The notes under the pieces were generated by a model, which was given only the letters and a program-made list of their open reading frames with translations, had not been told where the DNA came from and did not search any database. From positions 1-64,000 of the IMG/VR virus record IMGVR_UViG_3300032561_000012: DNA of 64,000 nt; one strand, written 5' to 3'. A program made the translations under genes and the position numbers. The DNA comes from a virus. This document shows, one piece after another, positions 45,765 to 53,774 of the stretch. The number at the start of each line of letters is the position of its first letter. Position 1 is the stretch's first letter.

Positions 45765-46786
45765 TAGATGAATCCTCCGACACCTGTTTTGGTGTCTTTG
45801 ATTAATTTACCCTGCGCAAAGTCAGTTAGGTTAAATCTATTGTGTAAATTATTGCGACTATACATTGGGCGTAGAGTCACTGCAATGGTACTGGTAGTAG
45901 GCACACGAGTATGTGTGGTTATGGTACTAAATCCTGTGGTGTTGCCTGCAGCCACAATGGCTTTAGTTGCCGCTGTTGTAGCCTGTGTACTAGACTGCAA
46001 CAGACTAGGTACTGTACCTGGATCCAGTGCGCTGGTATCTACACTACTGTTTGGTCCTTGTGTATTTTGTGGACTTTCTGTAGATGTTGTTAGACTAGTT
46101 TGGCTAATTGGCACTTGTATGTAGTCAGCTTCATTTGGTAAGGTATGAGTGAAACTAGTAATCACGCAAGGAACGTGCGGGAAGTAGTGACTGCCGTAGC
46201 CGTCTAAGAATACAATAGGTGGAGGATTGCCTACGTTAGCGCCTTGACCAAAGAACATTTTAGTCACACTACGGAAGAAGTAGACTGCGGCCATTAGATA
46301 TTGTCCGTCTGCCACTGTCTGTACAGTAAATTCACCAGATACCTGTATGTCTGCCACTTCTGAATAGTTGTAGAAATGTGCGGGATAATTACTATGTGTA
46401 AGCTGTGCAGTGCTGTAGTTGGCGTTATGTGTCACTGCAATCTGTGGTGTGTATGGCCAAATAACTCCGTTAGTTTCTACCAATGGATACATCAATGAAT
46501 TTGCTGGGATTCCAGGATCTTGATAGAATATTTGTGCGCTAGGTGCTAGACTTACACGCACACGCCAATCATCTTCAGCAGCCGCAGTTGCTCCGCCCTG
46601 TGCGCTAGCTGATTGAAAGCCAATATTAGGTACATTTACAGGAGCACTAGAAGCGCCGCCAGGCAACAGTCCAGCAACACTTAGTCTGCTGGTACTGGGA
46701 TTTAGTAAATCAAATGCAGTGTTACTGCCGCCACCTAGGCCTGGTACGCTGCCTGATTGTCCAAATAATCCGCCAAATATTGACAT
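45764..46786 (-). CDS. gp48/gp54-like baseplate-tube protein
   Basis: The 340-residue protein (start at 46786, MSIFGGLFGQSGSV) has a Gly/Ser/Ala-rich lead, then DWRVRVSLAPSAQIFY, VIWPYTPQIAVTHNANYS, FYNYSEVADIQVSGEFTVQ and QYLMAAVYFFRSVTKMFFG. The order and content resemble tube-cap or tube-initiator proteins at the baseplate-tube boundary (gp48/gp54); the exact T4 counterpart is not certain. A longer frame begins 24 nt upstream at 46810. I prefer the inner ATG because AGAGG lies at the right distance and the TATAAATA promoter leaves no room for the longer one. Confidence 0.7.
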   Translation of the reverse strand: MSIFGGLFGQSGSVPGLGGGSNTAFDLLNPSTSRLSVAGLLPGGASSAPVNVPNIGFQSASAQGGATAAAEDDWRVRVSLAPSAQIFYQDPGIPANSLMYPLVETNGVIWPYTPQIAVTHNANYSTAQLTHSNYPAHFYNYSEVADIQVSGEFTVQTVADGQYLMAAVYFFRSVTKMFFGQGANVGNPPPIVFLDGYGSHYFPHVPCVITSFTHTLPNEADYIQVPISQTSLTTSTESPQNTQGPNSSVDTSALDPGTVPSLLQSSTQATTAATKAIVAAGNTTGFSTITTHTRVPTTSTIAVTLRPMYSRNNLHNRFNLTDFAQGKLIKDTKTGVGGFI

Positions 46787-46801
46787 GTTGTAAAATACCT
46801 C

Positions 46802-46830
46802 TTGTATCATGTATTTATAGGTTATATAAT
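46802..46830 (+). promoter_or_regulatory. Sigma70-like promoter for the gp55 operon
   Basis: TTGTAT (46802-46807), a 17-bp spacer, then TATAAT (46825-46830). The -10 is perfect and the -35 weak. It faces gp55, 30 nt upstream of the ATG, and shares the region with a late promoter on the other strand. Confidence 0.55.
46812..46819 (-). promoter_or_regulatory. Late promoter element TATAAATA
   Basis: A perfect T4 late consensus TATAAATA on the minus strand, 26 nt upstream of the chosen ATG at 46786. It faces the first gene of the baseplate block. Confidence 0.75.
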
Positions 46831-46859
46831 AGTAGTAGTTTAAAAGGAACCCCTGAACT

Positions 46860-47741
46860 ATGAGAAAGGTAAATTATCTTAATAATAAAGATATTCTTAA
46901 AGAAATTGCAAAAAGTAAGCTGACATACTGTAGTTTTATAGATGATTCAGTTAAAAATTATGATATGATTGTTACTGGTGTAGGAGCAATCACTAAAAAA
47001 GCAGTAACAGAAGCACGTAAGCTACGTGCAGAACGCCTAGCTAAAGAACAACAAGAAGCAGAACTACTGTTAGGAAATAAGCGCAAGCTAGATGAATTCC
47101 TAACTCCTGCCAAAGATATTCCAGTCACTGATGTGGTTTTTCGTGTGATGACCTGGGACCACATACCCATCGACGAAGCAAAACAAAAGAAAGCTGACGC
47201 TAAAGCCCAAGAAGAATACGATTCTGATGAAGATAACTTTGAAACAGAATACGACGAGCCTGTAGTAGTCAAAGGCGCAACCAAGTATACCAAAGTAAAC
47301 TTTCCTCCGTTCCAACACTACAAAGTAGATGAAGAATTAAATCCTATTTGTGTAGGTAAAAGTCATTGGAAAGGTGGTTTAGAAAAAGGCAAGTTCAGTA
47401 AAGATCATGGCACTATGACTGCTAAACTAGCACACATGTTTATTAAACTATGTGAACGCTATGCTACTAGGTCTAACTGGCGTGGTTATACTTATAATGA
47501 TGAAATGCGTAGCCAAGCATTATTACAACTAAGTCAAATCGGCCTACAATTTGATGAAGCAAAGAGTCAAAATCCATTTGCCTATTACACAGCGGCAATC
47601 ACCAACAGCTTTACCCGTGTTCTTAATATTGAAAAGCGCAATCAAAACATTCGTGATGATATTTTAGAAATGAATAATTATTCTCCAAGCTACACACGCC
47701 AAGGAGACTGGGGCGGAGGTGGTGGCCACTACGAAGAATAA
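46860..47741 (+). CDS. 55: Late-transcription sigma factor gp55
   Basis: The 293-residue protein has sigma region-2-like sequence at residues ~190-275: LAHMFIKLCERYATRSNWRGYTYNDEM, ALLQLSQIGLQFDEAKSQNPFAYYTAAITNSF and RVLNIEKRNQ. gp55 replaces the host sigma factor and directs polymerase to ATAAATA-type late promoters with clamp gp45 and gp33. T4 gp55 is 185 residues; the extra ~110 here are N-terminal and include a coiled Lys/Glu region (residues ~40-70) and an acidic stretch EEYDSDEDNFETEYDE. The C-terminus is Gly-rich. Start ATG follows AAAGGAAC. It heads an operon with gp47 and gp46. Confidence 0.92.
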   Translation: MRKVNYLNNKDILKEIAKSKLTYCSFIDDSVKNYDMIVTGVGAITKKAVTEARKLRAERLAKEQQEAELLLGNKRKLDEFLTPAKDIPVTDVVFRVMTWDHIPIDEAKQKKADAKAQEEYDSDEDNFETEYDEPVVVKGATKYTKVNFPPFQHYKVDEELNPICVGKSHWKGGLEKGKFSKDHGTMTAKLAHMFIKLCERYATRSNWRGYTYNDEMRSQALLQLSQIGLQFDEAKSQNPFAYYTAAITNSFTRVLNIEKRNQNIRDDILEMNNYSPSYTRQGDWGGGGGHYEE

Positions 47742-47792
47742 TTTGGCAATTCGCAATTTGCACTTTGACCTTAACTAACTTATACTATATAC

Positions 47793-48812
47793 ATGGCTAA
47801 CCTATTTAAAAAAGCGGCTGTTTGCACGGATATTCACTTTGGATTAAAGTCTAACAGCCAAACACACAACGACGATTGTCTTAATTTTATCAAGTGGTTT
47901 ATTGCTACCGCCAAAGCTGAAGGTTGTGAGACCTGCTTCTTTACAGGTGACTGGCATAATAACCGCGCGGCAATTAACATCGTCACACTTAATTACAGTC
48001 TACAAGCCCTGGAGTTATTAAATGCCGCTTTTGATCGTGTATATTTTATCCCTGGCAATCACGATCTCTACTATAGAGATAAGCGTGATGTACAAAGTGT
48101 CGAATGGGCAAAGCATCTACCCAATGTACAAATTGTTAACGATTGGTTTTCAGACGGTGACGTTGTCATTGCTCCTTGGCTCGTTGGTGACGATCACAAA
48201 CGGGTACCTAAACTAAAAGGTCAATACTGTTTTGGGCACTTTGAACTACCGCATTTCTACATGAATGCCATGGTACAGATGCCAGACACAGGTGAAATCC
48301 AAGCTGATGCTTTCCGAGGGTTTGATAAGGTGTTCAGTGGACACTTCCATAAGCGTCAAGAAAAAGGCAACATTGTCTACTTAGGTAACTGTTTCCCACA
48401 TAACTACGCAGATGCAGGCGATGATAGTCGTGGCATGATGATCATTGAATGGGGTAAAGAGCCAGAATATCGCACATGGGCTAACCAACCTAAATATAGA
48501 GTATATAATCTAAGTGATGTTCTACGCACTCCAGAAAATTTACTACTGCCAAACATGCACTGTCGTGTTAATCTAGACATTGACATCAGTTACGAAGAAG
48601 CAACATTTATCAAAGAAACATTTGTTGGTACATACAATCTGCGTGAATTAACACTACTACCTGTTAAAGATGTTACTGTTGGTAGTGACATTGTTATGGG
48701 TAATATACAATTTGAAAGTATTGACACCATTGTTACTAATCAATTGACTAATATTGCAGGTGATGGGCACTACGATCCTAACTTACTACTTGATATCTAT
48801 AGGCATCTATAA
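47793..48812 (+). CDS. 47: Recombination nuclease subunit gp47 (SbcD/Mre11-like)
   Basis: At 339 residues it equals the length of T4 gp47. Calcineurin-like phosphoesterase motifs are present in order: CTDIHFG (residues 11-17), GDWHNN (52-57), GNHDLYY (88-94) and GHFHKR near 184. These bind two metal ions. With gp46 it forms the complex that resects DNA ends for recombination-dependent replication. The frame ends in TAA immediately before the TTG of gp46. Confidence 0.95.
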   Translation: MANLFKKAAVCTDIHFGLKSNSQTHNDDCLNFIKWFIATAKAEGCETCFFTGDWHNNRAAINIVTLNYSLQALELLNAAFDRVYFIPGNHDLYYRDKRDVQSVEWAKHLPNVQIVNDWFSDGDVVIAPWLVGDDHKRVPKLKGQYCFGHFELPHFYMNAMVQMPDTGEIQADAFRGFDKVFSGHFHKRQEKGNIVYLGNCFPHNYADAGDDSRGMMIIEWGKEPEYRTWANQPKYRVYNLSDVLRTPENLLLPNMHCRVNLDIDISYEEATFIKETFVGTYNLRELTLLPVKDVTVGSDIVMGNIQFESIDTIVTNQLTNIAGDGHYDPNLLLDIYRHL

Positions 48813-50585
48813 TTGTTTAAAATCAAATATCTAACTGTTAAAAACTTTATGAGTGTAGGTAACGCTACACAGGCTGTTAACTTTGACCGCAGAGACTTAA
48901 CCTTAGTCTTAGGTGAAAACGTTGACCTAGGTGGTGATGACACAGGTGCACGTAATGGTACAGGTAAAACTACTATTATCAACGCACTGAGTTATGCTCT
49001 ATACGGACAAGCACTGACTAACATTCGTAAAGACAATCTAGTTAATAAAACCAATCAAAAGGCCATGCTGGTTACTATTGACTTTGAAGTTAATGGTGTT
49101 GAATATAGAATTGAGCGTGGTCGCAAATCTAATGTACTTAAATTCTATATTGGTGATCAAGAACAAGAAGCCAAGGACGATAACAGTCAAGGTGACAGCA
49201 GAGAAACACAGCAAGAAATAGAACGTTTATTAGGCATGAGTCACGAGATGTTCAAGCACGTGGTTGCATTGAACACCTACACTGAGCCATTTTTAGCACT
49301 AAAATCAAATGATCAACGTGCTATCATCGAACAACTGCTAGGTATTACCTTATTGAGTGAAAAAGCAGAAGCACTCAAAGAGCAAAGTAAGGCCACAAGG
49401 GACGCCATTCAGCAGGAAGAAGCCAACATCAAAGCTGTGTCTGATGCTAATAAACGTATTGAAGAGCAGATTGAAGCGGCACAGCGTCGTCAGATGCTAT
49501 GGTTAACTAAACACAAAGATGATGTTCGTAAACTACAAGAAGCACTTGACGAATTGCAAAAACTAGATATCGATGCAGAGATTCAAGCACATAAAGAACT
49601 GTCAGCGTACAATCAAAAAAGCAAAGACATTGCTGATTTAAACACTGCTATTCAACGATCTACACAGGATCTACAGCGCGAAGTCAAAGGCATTGCTAAC
49701 TTAACCAGTGATATAGAAACTCTTCGTGATCACAAGTGTAATACCTGCGGTCAGGATCTGCATGATGAAAAACATGCAGAATTGTTGTCTATCAAAGAAA
49801 GCAAACTACGTGATGCTGAGTTACAACAGAATACACATGCTAGTCAATTAGAAGAACTAATTGCAGCCAAAGCATCTATAGGTGAGCTAGGTGTTAAACC
49901 TACCACATTCTATGATACTGAAGCAGATGCTATTCAACATCGTAGCAGTGTTGCTGGATTACAGCAACAGTTAGCTGCTAAGTCAAAAGAAGAAGATCCT
50001 TATACAGAGCAGATTGCAGACATGAAAACCACTGCCCTGGCTGAGATTGACTATTCTATGATGAATGAACTGACTCGCCTTAAAGAACATCAAGAGTTCT
50101 TACACAAACTATTAACTAACAAAGATTCTTATATACGTAAACGTATTATTGATCAAAATTTAAGCTACCTAAACGCAAGATTAAGTCAATACCTAGATCG
50201 TATTGGTTTACCGCATACTGTGGTGTTTATGAACGACCTAAGCGTTAATATTACAGAACTAGGTCGTGAACTAGACTTTGATAACCTAAGTCGTGGTGAA
50301 CGCAATAGACTTATCCTTAGCTTGTCGTGGGCATTCCGTGATGTATGGGAAAGTTTATATCAACCAATTAACTTGTTGTTTATTGATGAATTAGTAGACA
50401 GCGGCATGGATGCATCAGGTGTAGAAAATGCCTTGGCTATTCTTAAAAAGATGTCGCGTGATGCACACAAATCAATTTGGTTAGTAAGTCATAGAGATGA
50501 ACTAGGCGGGCGTGTAAACAACATCCTTACAGTGGTAAAAGAAAATGGCTTTACCAGTTATAACACTGATGTTGAGATTGCATAG
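48813..50585 (+). CDS. 46: Recombination nuclease subunit gp46 (SbcC/Rad50-like ATPase)
   Basis: The 590-residue protein shows Walker A (GARNGTGKTTII), a long coiled coil with a CxxC zinc hook at C309 and C312 (CNTCGQ), the ABC signature (LSRGERNRL) and Walker B (LLFIDELVDSG), then WLVSHRDE. It is the ATPase partner of gp47. The start is TTG, directly after the gp47 stop, with no ATG in a better place before the Walker A. The gene stop overlaps the GTG start of the radical SAM gene. Confidence 0.95.
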   Translation: MFKIKYLTVKNFMSVGNATQAVNFDRRDLTLVLGENVDLGGDDTGARNGTGKTTIINALSYALYGQALTNIRKDNLVNKTNQKAMLVTIDFEVNGVEYRIERGRKSNVLKFYIGDQEQEAKDDNSQGDSRETQQEIERLLGMSHEMFKHVVALNTYTEPFLALKSNDQRAIIEQLLGITLLSEKAEALKEQSKATRDAIQQEEANIKAVSDANKRIEEQIEAAQRRQMLWLTKHKDDVRKLQEALDELQKLDIDAEIQAHKELSAYNQKSKDIADLNTAIQRSTQDLQREVKGIANLTSDIETLRDHKCNTCGQDLHDEKHAELLSIKESKLRDAELQQNTHASQLEELIAAKASIGELGVKPTTFYDTEADAIQHRSSVAGLQQQLAAKSKEEDPYTEQIADMKTTALAEIDYSMMNELTRLKEHQEFLHKLLTNKDSYIRKRIIDQNLSYLNARLSQYLDRIGLPHTVVFMNDLSVNITELGRELDFDNLSRGERNRLILSLSWAFRDVWESLYQPINLLFIDELVDSGMDASGVENALAILKKMSRDAHKSIWLVSHRDELGGRVNNILTVVKENGFTSYNTDVEIA

Positions 50586-51598
50586 TGAAATTAGCAACAT
50601 GGCATTGGCACATTGAAATATCTAGCAAGTGTACACTTAAGTGTCCGCGATGTGCTCGCACAGAAGTGCCTGACACATTAGTAAACACAGAATTAAGTTT
50701 AGACTTTTTTAAAAAGAACTTTACACCAGAGTTTATACAGAAAAACGTAGAAAAGATTACATTCTGCGGTGATGACGGTGATCCTATATATGCACACGAC
50801 CTAATTCCAGTCATTCGTTATATTAAAAGTGTTAAACCTGTTAAAATTGTTATAGTTACCAATGGTAGCTATAAGAAAACTGAATGGTGGCAACAATTAG
50901 GACTTGCTTTAGATGCTGATGATCATGTACACTTTAGTTTAGACGGGTGGGATCAAGCCAGCAACGAACAGTATAGAGTAAACAGTGATTGGTCTAGCAT
51001 CATAGCTGGTATTACTGCTTTTAATTTTACCACACAAGCATATACTACCTGGGATGCTATCGCATTTAGTTTTAATCAAGATCGTTTAGACTACATGCAA
51101 GAACTAGCACGTACACTAGAATTTGATCAGTTTCAATTGACTCGCAGTACTAAATTTAACAAAGTCTACACTGTATATCCAGAAGGCGACCCATTACAGC
51201 CTAGAAATGAGTTGATCAGCAGTAACTACAGGTTTCAACGAGAAATTATTAATCTTTCTGGGCGTAAAGAATCCACAGTAGGCTACGAAACTAATTTAAA
51301 CCTCTATCAATCAGCTGAGGAAATAAATGGAGTTAAAGCACTGTGTGGGATTGGGGCCAAAGGACTGTTTATCAACAGTCAAGGACATTTCTTTCCTTGC
51401 TGTTGGGTAGCAAATAGATATTCACACAATAATGAGTGGTTAGACTTAGCAAAAAGTTTTAATTTAAATGAAAAACCACTAGATATTGTGTTACAAGATT
51501 CATTCTGGGACAAAAAATTTGAAAATTTTTCCTGGACTGAGTGCAAGACTAAATGTAATATATCAGTAGTAAATCAACAATACGCAACCGAATGGTAA
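50585..51598 (+). CDS. Radical SAM protein 7 (C-terminal SPASM-like cysteines)
   Basis: A 337-residue protein from a GTG that overlaps the gp46 stop (TAGTG). C16, C20 and C23 (SSKCTLKCPRC) are the radical SAM site; CGDDGDP replaces GGEP. Auxiliary cysteines are at the C-terminus: LCGIGAKG near residue 255, the CC pair in FFPCCW, and TECKTKCN near 322. This is the normal SPASM order, unlike the six cassette members. It is inside a recombination operon, so its link to the minus-strand cassette is unclear. Its substrate is unknown. Confidence 0.88.
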   Translation: MKLATWHWHIEISSKCTLKCPRCARTEVPDTLVNTELSLDFFKKNFTPEFIQKNVEKITFCGDDGDPIYAHDLIPVIRYIKSVKPVKIVIVTNGSYKKTEWWQQLGLALDADDHVHFSLDGWDQASNEQYRVNSDWSSIIAGITAFNFTTQAYTTWDAIAFSFNQDRLDYMQELARTLEFDQFQLTRSTKFNKVYTVYPEGDPLQPRNELISSNYRFQREIINLSGRKESTVGYETNLNLYQSAEEINGVKALCGIGAKGLFINSQGHFFPCCWVANRYSHNNEWLDLAKSFNLNEKPLDIVLQDSFWDKKFENFSWTECKTKCNISVVNQQYATEW

Positions 51599-51608
51599 GG
51601 AGAATTGC

Positions 51609-51785
51609 ATGGCAGATAAACCACACCCAAGTAAACGACACAATAACCCAATGCAGTATAAGAGTGGTAAGGCCAGATTAGGTCCATTGAATGTCAAACA
51701 GCTTTCAGAATTGTTAAATAAAACACAACGTAAGAAAGATAAAGCAAAAATTACGAGAGAACTTGCTCGTAGACAAGCAGTATAA
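51609..51785 (+). CDS. Small basic protein, 58 residues
   Basis: The frame runs from ATG at 51609 (after AAGGAG) to TAA at 51785 and encodes a Lys/Arg-rich peptide (MADKPHPSKRHNN, LNVKQLSELLNKTQRKKDKAK, ITRELARRQAV). The second half is a clear amphipathic helix. It resembles small basic nucleic-acid-binding or ribosome-associated phage proteins, but no family is recognised. It is in the same operon as gp46 and the Hc1-like gene. Confidence 0.68.
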   Translation: MADKPHPSKRHNNPMQYKSGKARLGPLNVKQLSELLNKTQRKKDKAKITRELARRQAV

Positions 51786-51805
51786 TTTTTAAAAAGGAAA
51801 AGAAA

Positions 51806-51985
51806 ATGGCAACATTACATGAACAAATTTTAGAAGCAATTGAAACATACAAAGCAGAATCAGAAAAGTTTGACGGTAAGGGTGTTAAAGCCGCTGCCGC
51901 ACGTGCTCGTGGTGCATTAGGTGACTTAGGCAAACTAGCCAAAGCTCGTCGTGCAGAAATCCAAGAGAAGAAAAACAGTTTATAA
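51806..51985 (+). CDS. Histone H1/Hc1-like small protein, 59 residues
   Basis: The 59-residue protein (ATG at 51806, after AAAAGGAAAAG) has ESEKFDGKGVKAAAARARGALGDLGKLAKARRAEIQEKK. The K/A-R-A-R pattern and alternating Ala/Lys helix match the Hc1 (histone H1-like) family, which is common in T4-like aquatic phages; this is recall, not a search. It would bind nucleic acid. The stop abuts the TTG of the SGNH-like gene. Confidence 0.7.
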   Translation: MATLHEQILEAIETYKAESEKFDGKGVKAAAARARGALGDLGKLAKARRAEIQEKKNSL

Positions 51986-52690
51986 TTGAAAAAGATTTTA
52001 TACATCAACGGAGACAGTTATTCTGCACCAACTGAGTATGGGATGTATGGCAATGTTTTATCACATCAATATAATATTGGGTTAGTAAACAAAGCTGTCA
52101 TTGGTAGTTCAAACCACAGAATAATTCGATCTACTCTAGAAGATTGTATAAAATTTAAAAGACAAAATATAAACGTATATGTGATCATTGGCTTATCATT
52201 TTTCACACGTGAAGAAATATGGGCTAACACAGATAATGAATTTGTTAAAAGACTTAACGAATGCCCTGAAGGAAAATTTGTTACTTTAGACTCAGTTCGT
52301 AAAGAAGATTTAACTATTTTTGATAAACGACGATTAGTTGATTTAAATATTAATGTGCAGGTTGTACAATTACTTGTTAATATTTTTATGTTAACTAACA
52401 CATTAACTTTATTAAATATTCCTCATTTTATTTTTTCTGCGGCGCATAATCAGCCCAACAGTGAATTAAAATGGGGATATTTAAATCAATTAGAAGTTTA
52501 TCAAGATATTAAAAAAAGAAAGAATATTTTAGATATTTTTAATTTCAGTATCCCAACCTGGGCTAAAGAAAATAATGTAGATACTTCTGATACTGGGCAT
52601 TTAGTGAGTATTGGCACACATAAAATATTTGCTGATTATCTCTATGATAATCATCTATCAAAATTAAATTGGGACATCAATGATGTATGA
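51986..52690 (+). CDS. SGNH/GDSL hydrolase-like protein D
   Basis: The 234-residue protein starts at a TTG directly after the Hc1-like stop: KKILYINGDSYSAPTEYGMYG. GDSYS is block I; INVYVIIGLSFFTREEIW and DTSDTGHLVSIGTHKIFADYL supply later SGNH-like regions with candidate Asp and His. It is a fourth member of the GDS-x family seen in the minus-strand cassette. The gene is more A+T-rich than its neighbours, so it may be a later insertion. It overlaps the GIY-YIG gene by 11 nt. Confidence 0.72.
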   Translation: MKKILYINGDSYSAPTEYGMYGNVLSHQYNIGLVNKAVIGSSNHRIIRSTLEDCIKFKRQNINVYVIIGLSFFTREEIWANTDNEFVKRLNECPEGKFVTLDSVRKEDLTIFDKRRLVDLNINVQVVQLLVNIFMLTNTLTLLNIPHFIFSAAHNQPNSELKWGYLNQLEVYQDIKKRKNILDIFNFSIPTWAKENNVDTSDTGHLVSIGTHKIFADYLYDNHLSKLNWDINDV

Positions 52691-53114
52691 ATATCCGTGG
52701 ACTTACAATGGAAAAATATTTGAGTCTGAGGATATCAACAACTATTATGGCTTTATATATAGGATAACTAATACTGTTAACGGGCATGATTATGTTGGCA
52801 GAAAATACTTCAAAACCATCAAAAAGAGACCACCTCTAAAAGGCAAGAAAAACAAACGTAGGGAAACAGTTGAAACTGATTGGAAAACTTACTGGGGCAG
52901 TAGTCCTAGACTCCAAGCAGATATAGACAAACTAGGCCGGGACAAGTTCACACGTGAAATCATACATCTATGTGAGTCACGTGGCGAAACTAATTACTTG
53001 GAAGCCTATTATCAGTTTAAGGAAAATGTATTGTTACGTGAAAACAACTACAATGGCATTATTCAAGTTAGACTAGGTAAGAATTCCGTTAAAGATTTAA
53101 AGATTACAAAATAA
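52680..53114 (+). CDS. GIY-YIG endonuclease (Seg-like, stand-alone)
   Basis: The 144-residue protein has GIY as YGFIYRITNT and YIG as DYVGRKYF at residues ~23-44, followed by the KTYWGSS, FTREIIHLCESRGETNYLEAYYQF region typical of GIY-YIG nucleases with the catalytic Glu. It ends RLGKNSVKDLK. It may be a homing or defence/rescue nuclease. It overlaps the SGNH-like gene, so translation is coupled. A long structured, gene-free stretch follows directly on the same strand. The start could be 52680 or 52683 (ATGATG). Confidence 0.82.
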   Translation: MMYEYPWTYNGKIFESEDINNYYGFIYRITNTVNGHDYVGRKYFKTIKKRPPLKGKKNKRRETVETDWKTYWGSSPRLQADIDKLGRDKFTREIIHLCESRGETNYLEAYYQFKENVLLRENNYNGIIQVRLGKNSVKDLKITK

Positions 53115-53135
53115 CAGCCCTTTTGCAGATTAAGT

Positions 53136-53560
53136 TCTGTGTCATGAGGAGATGGTGCTCGCGTAATGGCCGCACTTGGAACGTCTAGAGTAGACTAGAC
53201 ACATGACGGCACGGCAATCAATTAGGTGTAAAAACCAAAAGATTCAGGCTCTGAAACAACTCAACCTGAGAGCAAAACAACAGTTGGCTAACTACGGCTG
53301 TTTGAGCTACCGCCAGAGAAATCTAGAGTAGGGAGTACAGGCTGACCGCTTCCGTGCTGATGATAGCAATCTCTTTTAGTTAGTGTGCGAGTAGGACTCA
53401 GATAAAGCTCTCGTTGCAATTTGCCTGTAATAGGTAAATTGTGACTGAAGGATCTAGATAAAGCATTTAAGAACGTACAATAGTTCAATATATCTTAGAT
53501 TAAAGAGATTAGAAGAAAAAGCATTGAGCGCAAGCGAAAATGCAGATGTCGTAGACATCT
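53136..53560 (+). ncRNA. Candidate structured non-coding RNA
   Basis: No reading frame of coding character is seen from 53115 to 53559. The plus strand holds many helices: GTCATG (53141-53146) with CATGAC (53202-53207) closing two inner stems; GCACGG (53209-53214) with CCGTGC (53352-53357) at long range; a 14-bp stem 53413-53426 with 53432-53445 using three G-U pairs; GAAC/GTTC (53471-53486); and 53521-53543, with a GCAA loop and tandem G-A pairs. The G-U pairs work only on the plus strand, which supports that direction. A perfect 7-bp hairpin lies at 53544-53560. I cannot assign an Rfam family. The last two stems also overlap the gp51 terminator region. Confidence 0.55.
53516..53543 (-). terminator. 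Intrinsic terminator after the gp26-gp51 genes
   Basis: On the minus strand, GCATT pairs with AATGC around an inner GC stem and is followed by TTTTTCTTC. It lies about 17 nt past the stop of the gp51-position gene. It also shapes the end of the plus-strand RNA. Confidence 0.6.
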
Positions 53561-53736
53561 TAAAAGAATGGAAACTTACTCTTTTTAGTTGTTTCTAAGT
53601 TATCTTTGATTATCTCACCAATAATGTCTCTTTCTGATTTACTTAACAGCATAGATTCATCATAGCTAAGACCACCACGCATGTACCAACACATTCTTAA
53701 GGCGTCTTCTTTAAAGGCTCTTACCTCTTTGTCCAT
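53560..53736 (-). CDS. gp51-position protein, 58 residues
   Basis: A minus-strand frame from ATG at 53736 to TAA at 53562-53560 encodes MDKEVRAFKEDALRMCWYM, then GGLSYDESMLLSKSERDII and a tail ETTKKSKFPFF. The frame is open further upstream (to SNEEEIVQQLEK), so a start at an unusual codon is possible. In T4, gene 51 directly follows gene 26; this protein has that place and a small helical build. gp51 acts in hub assembly. Similarity to T4 gp51 itself was not verified. Confidence 0.62.
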   Translation of the reverse strand: MDKEVRAFKEDALRMCWYMRGGLSYDESMLLSKSERDIIGEIIKDNLETTKKSKFPFF

Positions 53737-53774
53737 CTTTTCTAACTGCTGGACAATTTCTTCGTTACTTAGAG

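Noticed and set aside
46787-46810. Eight-residue N-terminal extension of the gp48/54-like gene
   Set aside because: The late promoter would place the transcript start at or after this codon, and the inner ATG has the ribosome site.
53136-53560. tmRNA or RNase P RNA
   Set aside because: No tag frame, T-arm or RNase P core motifs were found on either strand.
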